In this document: piece after piece, positions 53,924 to 63,718 of the stretch
Position numbering within the stretch: the first letter of the stretch is position 1
Layout of the letters: each line of letters opens with the position of its first letter
NCBI GenBank assembly: GCA_963585895.1
Contig: OY757917.1
Coordinates: forward strand, 102,711,617-102,775,616
Length of the DNA: 64,000 bases
Source: Sepioteuthis lessoniana
Lineage: Eukaryota > Mollusca > Cephalopoda > Myopsida > Loliginidae
Direction of reading: 5' to 3'
Program-made: the position numbers and the translations under genes
The notes under the pieces: model-generated
Told to the model about the DNA's origin: nothing
Databases searched by the model: none
Seen by the model: only the letters and a program-made list of their open reading frames with translations

Positions 53924-54560
53924 CAGGATACGAAAAATTTAATGTGGGAACAGGAGCAACTCGGTAGCAAAAATTTTTTAGGAAAAGACGTAAGGGAAAT
54001 AACTGAAATATACATAAGAAGAGTTATTTTTCGTAGATGTCGGTGAAGACTTTGCGACGAACAGAGTTATCGAACTTTATTACCGCTTCTTGTCTGGATC
54101 GCAATGATATCTGTCAGTAGTTTTAAGAATTTCATTTGTTTTTTTTACCTTATTTACAAGAATTTTTTTTATTTGGATATTGTAATTGTGTCAAATTAAA
54201 GAATGGGAAGGCAATATTACGATTTCACGTTTAAACCTTTCAATGTTCAAGGCAAATTAGAGGTGTTTACTTCCATATTTTCACGAGATATCCTTTAATC
54301 AAAATTCGGTTTGAGAGTAACAAATGACCATCGAACATGTCACAGGAAATTCTAAGATCCACGTGTCATTCTCAAAACAGTGAAATGTGGAAGTTTCCCT
54401 GAAAAAAGACCGTCTTCATTTTCTTCTTTATTCCAGATTGTCCTACGATTTATGAAATATTCTACAGAACGAAACGAAGGAAAATCTGTAGGTTCTAAAT
54501 CTGGTGTGTATAGAGGATGTGAAAAGAAGCTCCTATCCTAACAATCTTACATTTTCTTTG

Positions 54561-54642
<82 letters not shown>

Positions 54643-55689
54643 CGGTTAGTTTAAGTTTAAACAAAATCTAATCCGTATTTAATTTTTTTTAATTCACTCT
54701 TTGCTGAGCACCTTGTCGTCATCAAACTTGAATCATAGACCATTGTTCGTGAGTTCGATTCTTACTGAGAGTTCGAAACTTTTGGTGTCTTGCTAAACTA
54801 GGCTAAGTAAATGATTATTTTCTTATGTCTGTTGAGTGTCAAGCCCTGAATAATCGTCGAATTTAGATCAAATTAAAATGATATTGGATTAAGCAGTTAT
54901 GTATCTTATTTCAATGGAATAATAGATATATGCATTTTCAACGAAATCAAATAGATTCTTCTTGGGTAAAATCCTTATTTGTTCTTATTGCGAAGAAATA
55001 TGCTTCTATTAGAACTCTGTCATTTTATTCACGCTGGTAGATATTTGTAAGGACTAAATTTAACCTTCCAGATGATAATTTTAGGTACTTTAAACTACTC
55101 AGTTAAATATGAAAATTTTCTTGTAAACACAAAGGCATGGAGTAACTTTATAACTAAAGTATTAAGCCAGTACCCCCCCCCCCCCCAAAAAAAAACGAAC
55201 CTAATTTGGTAGCGGCATTTTAAAAGTCGTTTTGCCTACTACTTAGTCCGAAACTTTATATTTGAGCGACAACCACCATCCAAGCAAGAGACAGTTGCTG
55301 AAACATATGAATGAATTTTCAGCGAGCGGGTGGGGGGAATATAGACCTTTATACGGGACAAAGTACAAAACTCGACCATATTTGTATATAACACGGTCTG
55401 AAACATTCAACTTTAGTCGCACACGGCACGGTACCAGGAACTCGACTATAATTGCATTGGGCAGGGCGCTAAGTATTCGGCTATTTTTACAAAAATATGT
55501 GATTGTTTTAGCGACAGTTATAAATCCGAACTTGACAGATATACATTGTAGTTTTATATAAATATATAGATAGATACAAATAAGATTATGCCTTTCTTTA
55601 CTCATTAAAAAATATTTATATTTCATGCTATACAAGAACATACTCAGCTACAGTTGACGGGGACTACAAAAGTTCAGTAAGTAACACTT
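53921..55689. other. AT-rich stretch with a second (TA)n and a weak tRNA-like trace
   Basis: A pure (TA)n tract lies at 54564-54640. At about 54710-54830 a GTGAGTTCGATTCTTACTGA segment contains a B-box-like GTTCGATTC and a following TTTTGGTGTC, a possible decayed SINE head. A C-run of about 14 followed by an A-run lies at 55172-55195. Overlapping open frames at 55243-55641 on the two strands (132 and 99 codons) match nothing I recognise. Confidence 0.45.
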
Positions 55690-55800
55690 ACGGCAAAAGG
55701 CCATAAATGTGTGGTACCAAACGAGAACTGAACTCACTATCAAAGGCTTGCTTGCCTGGCTCGCTTAATCACATCACCTGAAGTGCCCTTTATCGTGGGG
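55690..55800 (-). mobile_element. tRNA-like SINE fragment (family C), second copy
   Basis: On the minus strand GGTGATGTGATTAAGCGAGC and a B-box-like GAGTTCAGTTCTCG are followed by GGTACCACACATTTATGGCC and TTTTGCCG. The last part matches the fragment at 42880-42982. Diverged and short. Confidence 0.5.
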
Positions 55801-55924
55801 TGAGTCAAAACTTTTGTCGTAATATTTTAGCATGAGCTTGTTTGCAGCTGCTCAAGCCGTGATGGGTACTCGATCTGGTTGGTTGTATTGTGACTGTTGA
55901 TGTGCTGATACGTCGTGCATTGCT

Positions 55925-56320
55925 TCACTCCGAGAATGATTTGAAAGATGCATAGACGAACGTGTAGCGTTGTCTAATTTGGTAACTTATGCTATGAACG
56001 CCACTGAAGGAACCAATAACATTTGTTTTACAAACGGTGAAGGTGCTATTGATCAGAGTACAGCAACTAGAGGGTTCAAGAAATTTCACTCGGGTTGCAA
56101 GAACTTCGACATTCAGGGGAAAATCAAGAATGCCTGAAACAGTGGATTCTGAGTCGGTGCGCCAAGCAAATCCGGTGGGTAGCACTCGGTGAGAGTCAGG
56201 CGAGATTGTCATCTCACAGTCCAATTTGTTTCGTCATCTTCACGACTAAGGTAAAATGATCCGAGGATGACGAATTGTGCCTCCCGTACTACTAAAATAT
56301 TGCAAAACTTTTGACTTACG
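55925..56320 (+). pseudogene. Second mariner-type transposase relic, N-terminal DNA-binding region
   Basis: Plus-strand translation in shifting frames gives YAMNATEGTNNICFTNGEGA, then TRGFKKFHSGCKNFDIQGK, RMPETVDSESVRQANPVGST and SQSNLFRHLHD, then a GKMIRG..RIVP stretch. The order (N-terminal helix-turn-helix ending in W/GF.KF..G, a D..GR-type linker, TVD...V..ANP..STR, then a second helix-turn-helix with S.S...HLH.LGK) is that of mariner-type transposases. There are in-frame stops and frame changes, and no catalytic domain follows before 56550. It differs in sequence from the mariner at 44260, so it is a different family. The 99-codon minus-strand frame over it is a shadow. Confidence 0.65.
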
Positions 56321-56552
56321 TTGGGACACACAGACACACACATATTGTCGTATCACAACTCTTTAGTGTGGCTAAACACGCGAGATGTTCAAACTGGAAT
56401 TGAACCCCGACTGACCTTATGTTAGTCGGATATTTTATCACATAGGATATAATCATTCTTAGTGTAAGCAAAGGGATTTTTTATACATAAATTTATTTAC
56501 GCGTATGTGGCAGCTGGCAATTCCCTGCTCGAGTTCTCAACCCACAGAGAGG

Positions 56553-56553
<1 letters not shown>

Positions 56554-56602
<49 letters not shown>
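56554..56602. repeat. (TA)n microsatellite
   Basis: Pure alternating TA of about 48 bp. The flanks to about 56790 contain nothing I recognise. Confidence 0.95.
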
Positions 56603-56607
<5 letters not shown>

Positions 56608-57117
56608 AAATACAAAAACCACAAAGTCTTCAAAGGATAATTTTATTTATTATTGCATTATTTTCCAATGTTAAACGTTTCGGTTTTTCAAACATTTCTA
56701 TCACAAAGATTTGAAATTGAACGTCACTAGCAGAAATAGAATGTTTAAAACTTTCTTATTTTGTAGCTTCATTTAACATATAAAGAATTTGATTTAAAGT
56801 TTGTTTGTTTAGGTTTTACGGTATATCAGAATTTGTATGTTATTTAATGTCGAACCGATCTTTATACAAATAATTCTATTTCAAACAATTCAGTTTACCA
56901 TAAGCACACACCTTAATTGACAAAAACATTTCTATTTCAAGCCATTCAGTTTAGTCAAACAGTTCTAATTCAAAGAATTTAGTTTAGTATAAGTATAGCT
57001 TTTGTTTACACACAGTTAAATGTCAGAACAGTTCTATTTCGAACAATTCAGGAGCACTCAGTTTACATACCAAAACAGTTCGATTTCAAGCAATTCAGTT
57101 TAGCATAAGTAGGCAGT

Positions 57118-57345
57118 TTAGTTCTATTTGACCCATAGATAGGGCCATATTAGGCGCTACTACTCCGGGCCAGAGTGGACCTGGGAGTGATGGTCATGAA
57201 GTGATACTCCGCATTCCCCAAAGCTGGAACCTTACCATCAGATTGTTTAGTGTCATATATCCAGGACACTCCTTGGCGGAGTCTTACTTTTCTGCAGAGA
57301 TGCAGTCGGTGTATTCTACAGCCCCAGCTAACAGGGCAATTTGAT
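57118..57345 (+). repeat. 225-bp module, copy 1
   Basis: Landmarks are GACCCATAGATAGGGCC, CTACTCCGGGCCAGAGTGG, ACCTGGGAGTGATGG, ATTCCCCAAAGCT, CATCAGATTGTTTAGTGTCA and TCTGCAGAGATGCAGTCGGT, ending in GGGCAA. The same order occurs in three more copies nearby. Confidence 0.85.
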
Positions 57346-57617
57346 TTAAAGCCATTTCATCAGATACAACATCACACATTTAAATGCCCTGATGAACAAT
57401 TGATGTTAAAAAAGCCTAAACGTACATTGTTGGAAAATAATTTAACTGTATATAAAATTATCCTCTAAATACCTTGTTTTTTCTTATATATGTACATTTT
57501 CATACAGTCGGATTTACTTCTATTTTTCTATCTCTGTCTGTCTGTCTGTCTCTCTCTTACAGACGTTCTCTCTTTATCAATGTATATTATATAGATTACA
57601 ATTATACATATATTTTG

Positions 57618-57912
57618 GAAGTACCTGTGGTATAAATAAATGGTTATAGTCGTAGAAAATGAACATGGCGACGCGAGTTCAAATCCTGGACGAGGCTGAC
57701 CGCGTTTTGCACAGCTCTGATACCTTTGGGAAAGGTATGAATCCAGTTATTCTCCCTCCAGCTGAGGGTAAATAGTAAGGCAGACAGGGTTCTTTAGCTT
57801 TGGTTAGGCAACCCGTCTAAGAGAAGGAAAACTTAGAATTCAAGTCTCTTAAACTCTGCTTAAAAATTGACATTGTGTCACAACCAGCCCGCGCGGAGGA
57901 GTTGGTACATAC
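57618..57912 (+). mobile_element. SINE-A copy
   Basis: The head has GTACCTGTGGTATAAATAAA, TGGTTATAGTCG and a B box GAGTTCAAATCC. The central domain has CTTTGGGAAAGGTATGAATC, CAGTTATTCTCCCTCCAGCT, GAGGGTAAATAGTA. The 3' part has GGCAACCCGTCTAAGAGAAG, CTCTGCTTAAAAATTGACAT, TGTGTCACAACC and GGAGGAGTTGGTA. It is full length from head to tail and is followed directly by a (TA)n tract at 57917-58000. Confidence 0.87.
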
Positions 57913-57913
57913 A

Positions 57914-57916
<3 letters not shown>

Positions 57917-57975
<59 letters not shown>

Positions 57976-58000
57976 CCTATATTTATATATATATATATAT
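57917..58000. repeat. (TA)n microsatellite with a short interruption
   Basis: Alternating TA with ACCCCTATATTT breaking it near 57973. It sits at the 3' end of the SINE-A copy. Confidence 0.93.
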
Positions 58001-58204
58001 GTTTGTTTGTTTTAGAGGCGTCGAAGAAGTTGTCTAAAATAGTACGTAAGCAAATTATCCCAATTAGTTTTTTTTACCCACACAAGCAATTCTGGATTAA
58101 TTACATGTTAGGTTTTGCTTCTACAATGACACTCAAATAAATCTTAGCCAATATAAACGGCATATAAATCTTTTCACTGATTAAAAATCAAGTAACTTAA
58201 TCCT

Positions 58205-58450
58205 TCCCACAAGAACACCGTCGGTTGGGGATGAAGAATACACCAATTCCATATCTGCAGAACGGTGAGACTTCCCCCAACGAGTGTCCAGATTATGACA
58301 CTAAACAATCTGACAGTGAGGCTCAAGTAATGTTGGTGCTTGGAGCGGGGATGCAGAGTATTCCTTCATCGCCATTGCTCCCTGGTCAACTCTGGCCGGG
58401 AGGGGTAGCACATGATAGCCTCATCTCTATGTGTCAAATAGAACTATTTG
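58205..58450 (-). repeat. 225-bp module, inverted copy
   Basis: On the minus strand the order is GTTCTATTTGACACATAGAG, CGGCCAGAGTTGACCAGGGA, GCAATGGCGATGAAGGAATA, GTCAGATTGTTTAGTGTCAT, GACACTCGTTGGGG, TCTGCAGATATGG and GGTGTATTC. It is the only module copy in this orientation. The 77-codon plus-strand frame over it is a shadow. Confidence 0.82.
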
Positions 58451-58852
58451 ACATTTAAACTGAGTGGTTGTTTGGTTGTTTGGGTTTTATGACATTTGTA
58501 GCTTATTTAATGCCGAATCCATTTTTATACAAATAAATTGTTCTATTTGAAACAAGTCAGTTTAGCATTAGTACACAGTTTAATTGTAAAAAAAGATTTC
58601 TATTTCAAACTATTCAGTTTAGTCAAACAATTCTAATTGAAAGAATTTAATTTAGCATAAGTATAGCTTTTGTTTCCTCAAAAATGGTTAAATGTCAAAA
58701 CAGTTCTATTTCGAACAATTCAGCTTAGCGTAATACAGTTTCAATGTAAAAACAATTCTATTTCAAACAATTCAGTTTAGCAGGAGTACGCAGTTTACAT
58801 GTCAAAACAGTTCGATTTCAAGCAATTCAGTTTAGCATAAGTACGCAGTTCA

Positions 58853-59075
58853 GTTCTATTTAACCCACAGATAGGGCCCTATCAAGCGCTACCACTCCGG
58901 ACCAGAGTGGACCTGGGAGCGATGGCAATGAAGGGGTACTCCACATTCCCCAAAGCTCCAGCATTACTGGAACCTCACCATCAGATTGTTTAATATCATG
59001 TCTAAGACACTCGTTGGGGGCTATTACTTCTCTGCAGAGGTGCAGTCTAGAGCCCCAACTGACTGGGCAATACAC
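58853..59075 (+). repeat. 225-bp module, copy 3
   Basis: GACC/AACCCACAGATAGGGCCC, CCACTCCGGACCAGAGTGGA, GATGGCAATGAAGGGGTACT, CATCAGATTGTTTAATATCA and CTCTGCAGAGGTGCAGTCTA match copy 1. It is embedded in 55-bp units on both sides. Confidence 0.85.
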
Positions 59076-59279
59076 AGAGTAAAATGTAAAAGCAGTTTTA
59101 TTTCAGATAATTCAGTTTAGCATAAGTACGCACTTTAGATGTCAAAACAGTTCTTTTTCGAGCAATTCAGTTTAGCATGAGTATGCAGTTTAAATGTCAA
59201 AACAGTTCTATTTTAAACAATTCAGATTAGTATGAATACGCAGTTTAAATGCAAAAACAGTAAACTCTCGAAACCATGG

Positions 59280-59510
59280 TTAAGTTCCTATTGACCCAGA
59301 GATAGGACACTATCACGTGCTACCACTCCGGGTCAGGGTGGACCTGGGAGCGATGACAATGAAGGGGTACTCCGTATTCCCCAAAGTTCCAGCATTACTG
59401 AAACCTAACCATCCTATTGTTTAATGTCATATCTAGGACACTCATCAAGGGGTTCGTATCCCTCTGCAGAGATGCCGTCGGTGTATTCTACCACCACACC
59501 CGACGGGGCA
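59280..59510 (+). repeat. 225-bp module, copy 4
   Basis: GACCCAGAGATAGGACACTA, CTCCGGGTCAGGGTGGACCT, GATGACAATGAAGGGGTACT and CTCTGCAGAGATGCCGTCGG place it in the family. Its end, GTATTCTACC and CCCGACGGGGC, is the best preserved of the four. Confidence 0.85.
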
Positions 59511-59724
59511 AAAACTGACTGTAAACAAATGATTTATGCTAAATTGAATTGTTAGAAATAGAACTGTTTGATCATTTCATTGTGTGCAAAGAAATGAATA
59601 AGTGTTAGATAGCAATAATTGAAACCATTTAACTGTGTAGAAACAATAGTAATATTTGTGTGAAATCAAATTTGTTCTTCCTCAATTACATTTTGGACTA
59701 TTGTCCTCATTTTTGTCACCATAT

Positions 59725-59945
59725 TTGACATAACGTTTCGGTGGTTGTACGTCCCAGCCTTCTTCAGGCGATTGGAATGTCGAACTTAGCCCTTATTTCG
59801 CTCACCGGGATAGACTGTGCTAGTTCCACGAGCCCGGTTTAATTCCTCTACTGCCTTCACCGGGTATTGAACTCACACACTTTTTGGGTATGTCACTGGA
59901 TTTAACTAACGCTTTTATCCGCTGTGCCATGTGTCCTTGAGGACA
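59725..59945 (-). mobile_element. tRNA-like segment followed by a CTGAAGA..CGAAAC motif
   Basis: On the minus strand, GACACATGGCACAGCGGATA (A-box-like) and GAGTTCAATACCCGG (B-box-like) are spaced as in a tRNA-derived element with an insertion. About 100 bp later comes CGCCTGAAGAAGGCTGGGAC, then CACCGAAACGTTATGTC. The pair CTGANGA and CGAAAC is found at the ends of several retroelements, including Penelope-like elements with hammerhead-type motifs. Pairing for a hammerhead stem II is poor here. I call it a retroelement remnant of unsettled class. Confidence 0.4.
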
Positions 59946-60349
59946 TCTGTGTATGGTTTTCTGGGTATTATAAACCTAATATCTTCAGCAACTATTTTTA
60001 CCAGTATAAACTTTATGTTTCCTGCTAACCCCTCTGTAACCAATAAATCAACTCAACGTGTCGTTGTTAGGAATTAGTAAGAAATAACAACAGAGGAATA
60101 TTACAACGTCTGAATTGTACTATCTAAGTAAAGAGAAAACGACAACTCTTTTCTTTTTCCAACTTTCGGTTGTCCTAGAACAAATTCTTTTCAACGATTT
60201 AAAAGATTGCGAATTTATGTGTTTTTTTCCTGTTTTATTATCAAAGTAAAAAGCAGTGTAAGTATTAGAAAAGTTACAAAAAGTCATGGAGAACTTATTT
60301 TGGATTTTCAATCCTCTTTTTGCTTCAGAGTTTATTTTATTCCATTATA

Positions 60350-61593
60350 CCCTATCAAACAAATGGAGATGAAAGAAAAAATTAAGAAAGGGGAACGAGA
60401 AAGCTACTTGAAACCAAACTTACATCTCAAGAACCTTATAAAAGTGATAAATACCTGGGCTGTCCTCCTTGTAAGATATTCGGGACCATTCCGGATGTAG
60501 ACCAGGGAAGAACTTAAACAAATAGACCATGCATGAGGCCTTGCATCGAAGAGATGACGGTGACAGACAATGAGTCAAGAAAAGAACAAGGAAGAGGACT
60601 TGCCAGCATTGAAGACAGCATTGACATATTGATATAACGATTTGAAGACTATATAGAAAAGTGCGGAGAAAGACAGATCACAGCCACCAGAAATGATGCT
60701 AACAACAGGCAGGAAATAACCAGAAAACAAAAATGGAGAGAAAAACAACTCTATGGACGTTTTAAGTGACTAACAAGCAACATCTCACACGAGAAAACGT
60801 AGACTTGGCAAAAAAAAAAAAAAAAAAAGAGAAATCTTAAGAGAGAAACTGTATCCCTTGTAATAGAAACACAAAACAACGCCATAAGGACAAACCATGT
60901 CAAAGCTAGTATAGATAAGACGCAATAAAACAGCTGATGCTGGTTATGTGATGATAGAGACGAAACGATCAATCACATAGTAAGTGAGCGCGGCAAATTA
61001 GCACAGAAAAATATAAGACTAGATACGACTGGGTAGGTAAGGTGATTAATTGGGAACTGTTCAAGAAATTTAGATTTGACCATACGAACAAATAGTATAT
61101 GCACAACCCAACACCTGTCCTGGAGAATGAAACGCACAAACTCCGCTTGGACTTTGAGATACAAACGGATTACTAAATCTCGGCTAAACGACCAGACCTA
61201 GTAATAATCCAGAAGAAAAAAAGAACTTACCGAATTGTGAAGTTTGCTGTCCCGGTTGATCAGAGTAAAATTGATAGAAAACGAAAAGAGAGATAAGTAC
61301 CTCGACCTTGCCAGAGAATTGAAAAAAACTGTGGAACGTGAAAGTGACGGAGATACCAATTATAATTGGTGCTCTTGGTACAGATACGAAAGGATTGATA
61401 CAGAGACTGAAGGATTTGGAAATATGAGGACGAGTGGAGACCATCCAGAGTACAGTATTGTTGAGATCGGTCAGAATACTGAGAAGAGTCTGGGAGACTT
61501 GAGGAAACTTGCTGTCATTCAAAGTCTAGTGATAAATCACCGGTTAACGCAGGTGTGAAAAACTCTTAAAAGGGTAATCATTATAATTATAAA

Positions 61594-61595
<2 letters not shown>
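60350..61595 (+). mobile_element. LINE 3' fragment with zinc-knuckle and endonuclease-type C-terminus (R4/Dong-like)
   Basis: The plus strand encodes, in broken frames, the C-terminal third of a non-LTR retrotransposon polyprotein. Recognisable in order are EMKEKIKKGE, LKNLIKVINTWAVLLVRYSG, HEALHRRDDG, RGLASIEDSID, RKQKWREKQLYGRFK, a CWLCDDRDETINHIVSE knuckle, VLENETHKL, RPDLVIIQKKK with IVKFAVPVDQS, and DKYLDLARELKKTVERESDG, then an EILRRVWETZ-like end in another frame. RPD..(V)..F/D fits a PD-(D/E)XK restriction-like endonuclease, as in R2/R4-group elements that lack an APE endonuclease; this assignment is inferred. Stops and frameshifts are many. The 5' end is truncated, a poly(A) run interrupts it at 60810-60828, and the 3' end is TAAT-rich and meets a (TA)n tract. 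Confidence 0.82.

Positions 61596-61596
<1 letters not shown>

Positions 61597-61626
<30 letters not shown>
61597..61626. repeat. (TA)n microsatellite at the LINE 3' end
   Basis: Alternating TA of about 30 bp directly after the LINE tail. Confidence 0.93.
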
Positions 61627-61627
<1 letters not shown>

Positions 61628-62096
61628 CTTGAACAATTCTAAACAATATCTATAGCATTATCTTATTTTAATTTTATCTATTATACTTTTTTATTTAGAA
61701 TTTTAAGAAGATTAAGGCACAAATATTTAACGAAACATAGAAAATTGTCTCCTTCATATTTGTTATGCAGAAAAGCGTTTCATTAGTTTTTAACTTGAAA
61801 ATTTGTTTTCTTGTAAATCTATTAATTAAAGATTTAGAAAATCTATTATTAAACAAAACGAATCGAGTAACTTGGGTTATTTTTCATAAACCATACTCAA
61901 AAGTAAACAAACAGAAATACTTGAAATCATACAATTACGTATAAGTTATTAATATTAAATCGGAATCCTTGAAACTAGATTGTGTAAATTATTTGTATTA
62001 GATAGGAATACCTGCTATATAACTGTACAAACAAATGATTATTCACTAAAAAGTGTTCTTTATAAAGAAATGCAATAGAACACTGAAATACACGGT
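61627..62096. other. AT-rich DNA ending in decayed 48-bp units
   Basis: Nothing is recognised to about 61940. From there CGGAATCCTTGAAACTAGAT, TGTAAATTATTTGTATTAGA and TAGGAATACCTGCTATATAA are diverged 48-bp minisatellite units, followed by ACAAATGATTATTCACTAA, a flank that recurs beside other tracts of this repeat. Confidence 0.6.
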
Positions 62097-62378
62097 TTAG
62101 AGGCGTTCTTAGTTTAATGGTTATCGTCCTCGGAAATAAAATTGACGATCAGTGTTGAAATCCTGGATGAGACTGTTTTCGTTTCACTTTGAAGTAATGC
62201 TTTTGGCAAAGGCATGAATCACACTATTCTTCTCTCAGCTATAGGTAAATAGTGGGACAGATTGGATTTTATGCAAGCGGTCTAGGAGAGGGAAAACTTT
62301 GAATTAAACCAGCTTCATTCAGCTTAAAAGTTGACATTATATCGCATTCTGATCGTAGAGTAGGGGTTGGATAAATGC
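62097..62378 (+). mobile_element. SINE-A copy, diverged
   Basis: The head has GTTCTTAGTTTAATGGTTAT, CGTCC and a B-box-like TGTTGAAATCCTGG. The central domain has TTTTGGCAAAGGCATGAATC, CTATTCTTCTCTCAGCTATA, GGTAAATAGT. The 3' part has GCGGTCTAGGAGAGGGAAAA, CAGCTTAAAAGTTGACATTA and GTAGGGGTTGGATAAATG. It is surrounded by 48-bp repeat units, so it inserted into such a tract. Confidence 0.82.
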
Positions 62379-62407
62379 GTACAGCTGTGTGCAAACTATT
62401 TTTATGA

Positions 62408-62646
62408 GATAGGAATACTTGAAACCATATAACAGTAGGCAAATTATTTATATTAGATAGGAATACATGAAACCAAATAACTGTAGGCAAATTATTTGTA
62501 TTAGATAGGAATACCGGAAACAAAATAACGGTGTAAAATTATTTGTATTAGATAAGAATACTTGAAACCAAATAACGGTGTACAAATTATTTGTATTAGA
62601 TGGGAATACTTGAAACCATATAACTGTAAGCAAATTATTTGTATTA
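62408..62646 (+). repeat. 48-bp minisatellite, five units
   Basis: Unit starts are 62408, 62456, 62504, 62551 and 62599. The unit is GATAGGAATACTTGAAACCA, TATAACTGTAGGCAAATTAT, TTGTATTA. The array stops at the next unit start, where a SINE-A begins. Confidence 0.95.
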
Positions 62647-62651
62647 GAAAG

Positions 62652-62937
62652 GAGGTGCCCGTGGTGTAATGGTTATCGTCGCAGGACACGGCGACACGAG
62701 TTCAAATCCTGGACTGAATGCATTACACATAGCACTAATACCCTTGGGAAAGGTATGAATCCAATTATTCTCCCTCCAGCTATGGGTAAATAGTAGGGCA
62801 GACTAGGTTCTTCAGCCTTGGGGAAGGAACTAGTCTAGGAGAAGGAAAACTCTGAATTCAAACCTGTTAAACTCCGCTTAAAAAGTTGACCTTGTGTCAT
62901 ATCCTGCCTGAGCGGAGGGGTTGGGTAAATATGATTC
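62652..62937 (+). mobile_element. SINE-A copy inserted in the 48-bp array
   Basis: The best-preserved copy. The head is GTGCCCGTGGTGTAATGGTT, ATCGTCGCAGGACACGG, with B box GAGTTCAAATCCTGG. The central domain is CCCTTGGGAAAGGTATGAAT, CCAATTATTCTCCCTCCAGC, TATGGGTAAATAGTA. The 3' part is GAACTAGTCTAGGAGAAGGA, AACTCCGCTTAAAAAGTTGA, CCTTGTGTCATATCCTGCC and GGAGGGGTTGGGTAAATA. GAAAGGA before it and GATAGGA after it may be a target site duplication within the repeat unit. Confidence 0.9.
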
Positions 62938-63357
62938 GATAGGAATACTTGAAACCAAATAACTGTAGGCAAATTATTTGTATTAGATAGGAATACTTGA
63001 AACCAAATAACGGTGTACAAATTATTTGTATTAAATAGGAATACGTGAAACCATATAACTGTGAGCAAATTATTTGTATTAGACAGTAATGCTTGAAACA
63101 AAACAACGGTGTACAAATTATTTGTATTAGATAGGAATACTTGAAACCATATAACTGTAGGCAAATTATTTGTATTTGATAGGAATGCTTGAAACAAAAT
63201 ATAGGTGTACAAATTATTTGTATTTGATAGGAATACTTGAAACCATATAACTGTGGACATATTATTTGTATTAGATAGGAATACTTGAAACCAAATAACT
63301 GTGGACATATTGTTTGTATTAGATAGGAATACTTGAAATCATTTTACTGTAGGCAAA
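62938..63357 (+). repeat. 48-bp minisatellite, about nine units
   Basis: Continuation of the array right of the SINE-A copy, with unit starts at 62938, 62986 and so on at 48-bp steps. Because 48 is a multiple of three, the minus strand stays open and gives a 16-residue pseudo-repeat (VIWFQVFLSNTNNLYT-like). It ends with ACAAATGATTACTAACAC, the same flank type as at 44200 and 62020. Confidence 0.95.
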
Positions 63358-63439
63358 CAAATGATTACTAACACAAATGTGAAATTTGAATGAGAGCAAA
63401 AAAAAAGTTGTGATAAAAATTAAACATTTACAAACGAGT

Positions 63440-63500
63440 CAAATTTCGGGATTAAATAATCCTTAATGATTTGATATGCCACTAAACAATTAAACGAAAC
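63440..63500 (+). mobile_element. SINE-B tail fragment
   Basis: TTCGGGATTAAATAATCC, then TTTGATATGCCACTAAACAA and AAACGAAACGAAACC, correspond to the SINE-B 3' tail only. No tRNA head or central domain precedes it. Confidence 0.7.
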
Positions 63501-63687
63501 GAAACCAAACTTAACTGATGGTTAGATCGACGGATTCAAAATTTACGTTAGCACAATATCGAAACAAAACTACATGTAAAGGATATGAAAACTTTACTCT
63601 ACCTTTTCTCTGTGGTCCCTGGTGAGGGATAAATAAAAGACTGGACAGGGCATTACGCCTTAGAGACTGGAGTTGACGACGGAAGCT

Positions 63688-63718
<31 letters not shown>

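Larger units (their letters stand above)
56797..59515. repeat. Modular repeat locus: SINE-B-type tail, 55-bp repeats and 225-bp modules
   Basis: Two homologous blocks begin at about 56797 and 58468. Each opens with a minus-strand SINE-B-type tail (minus strand CGGCATTAAATAAGCTACAA, ATAAAACCCAAACAACC at 58468), continues with tandem 55-bp units (CAGTTTAGCATAAGTACGCA, GTTTAAATGTCAAAACAGTT, CTATTTCAAACAATT), and then has a 225-bp module. More 55-bp units run to about 59265, with a further module after them. SINE-A and a (TA)n tract lie in the middle. I infer a composite, tandemly variable mobile element, possibly read on the minus strand. Confidence 0.8.

Noticed and set aside
55243-55641. Overlapping 132- and 99-codon frames on opposite strands
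   Set aside because: No motif or family resemblance, no splice context, and both strands open over the same DNA. A small exon cannot be excluded, but nothing supports it.
62835-63308. 157-codon minus-strand frame with a 16-residue repeat
   Set aside because: It is the 48-bp minisatellite read in a frame that stays open because 48 is divisible by three; it also runs into SINE-A sequence.
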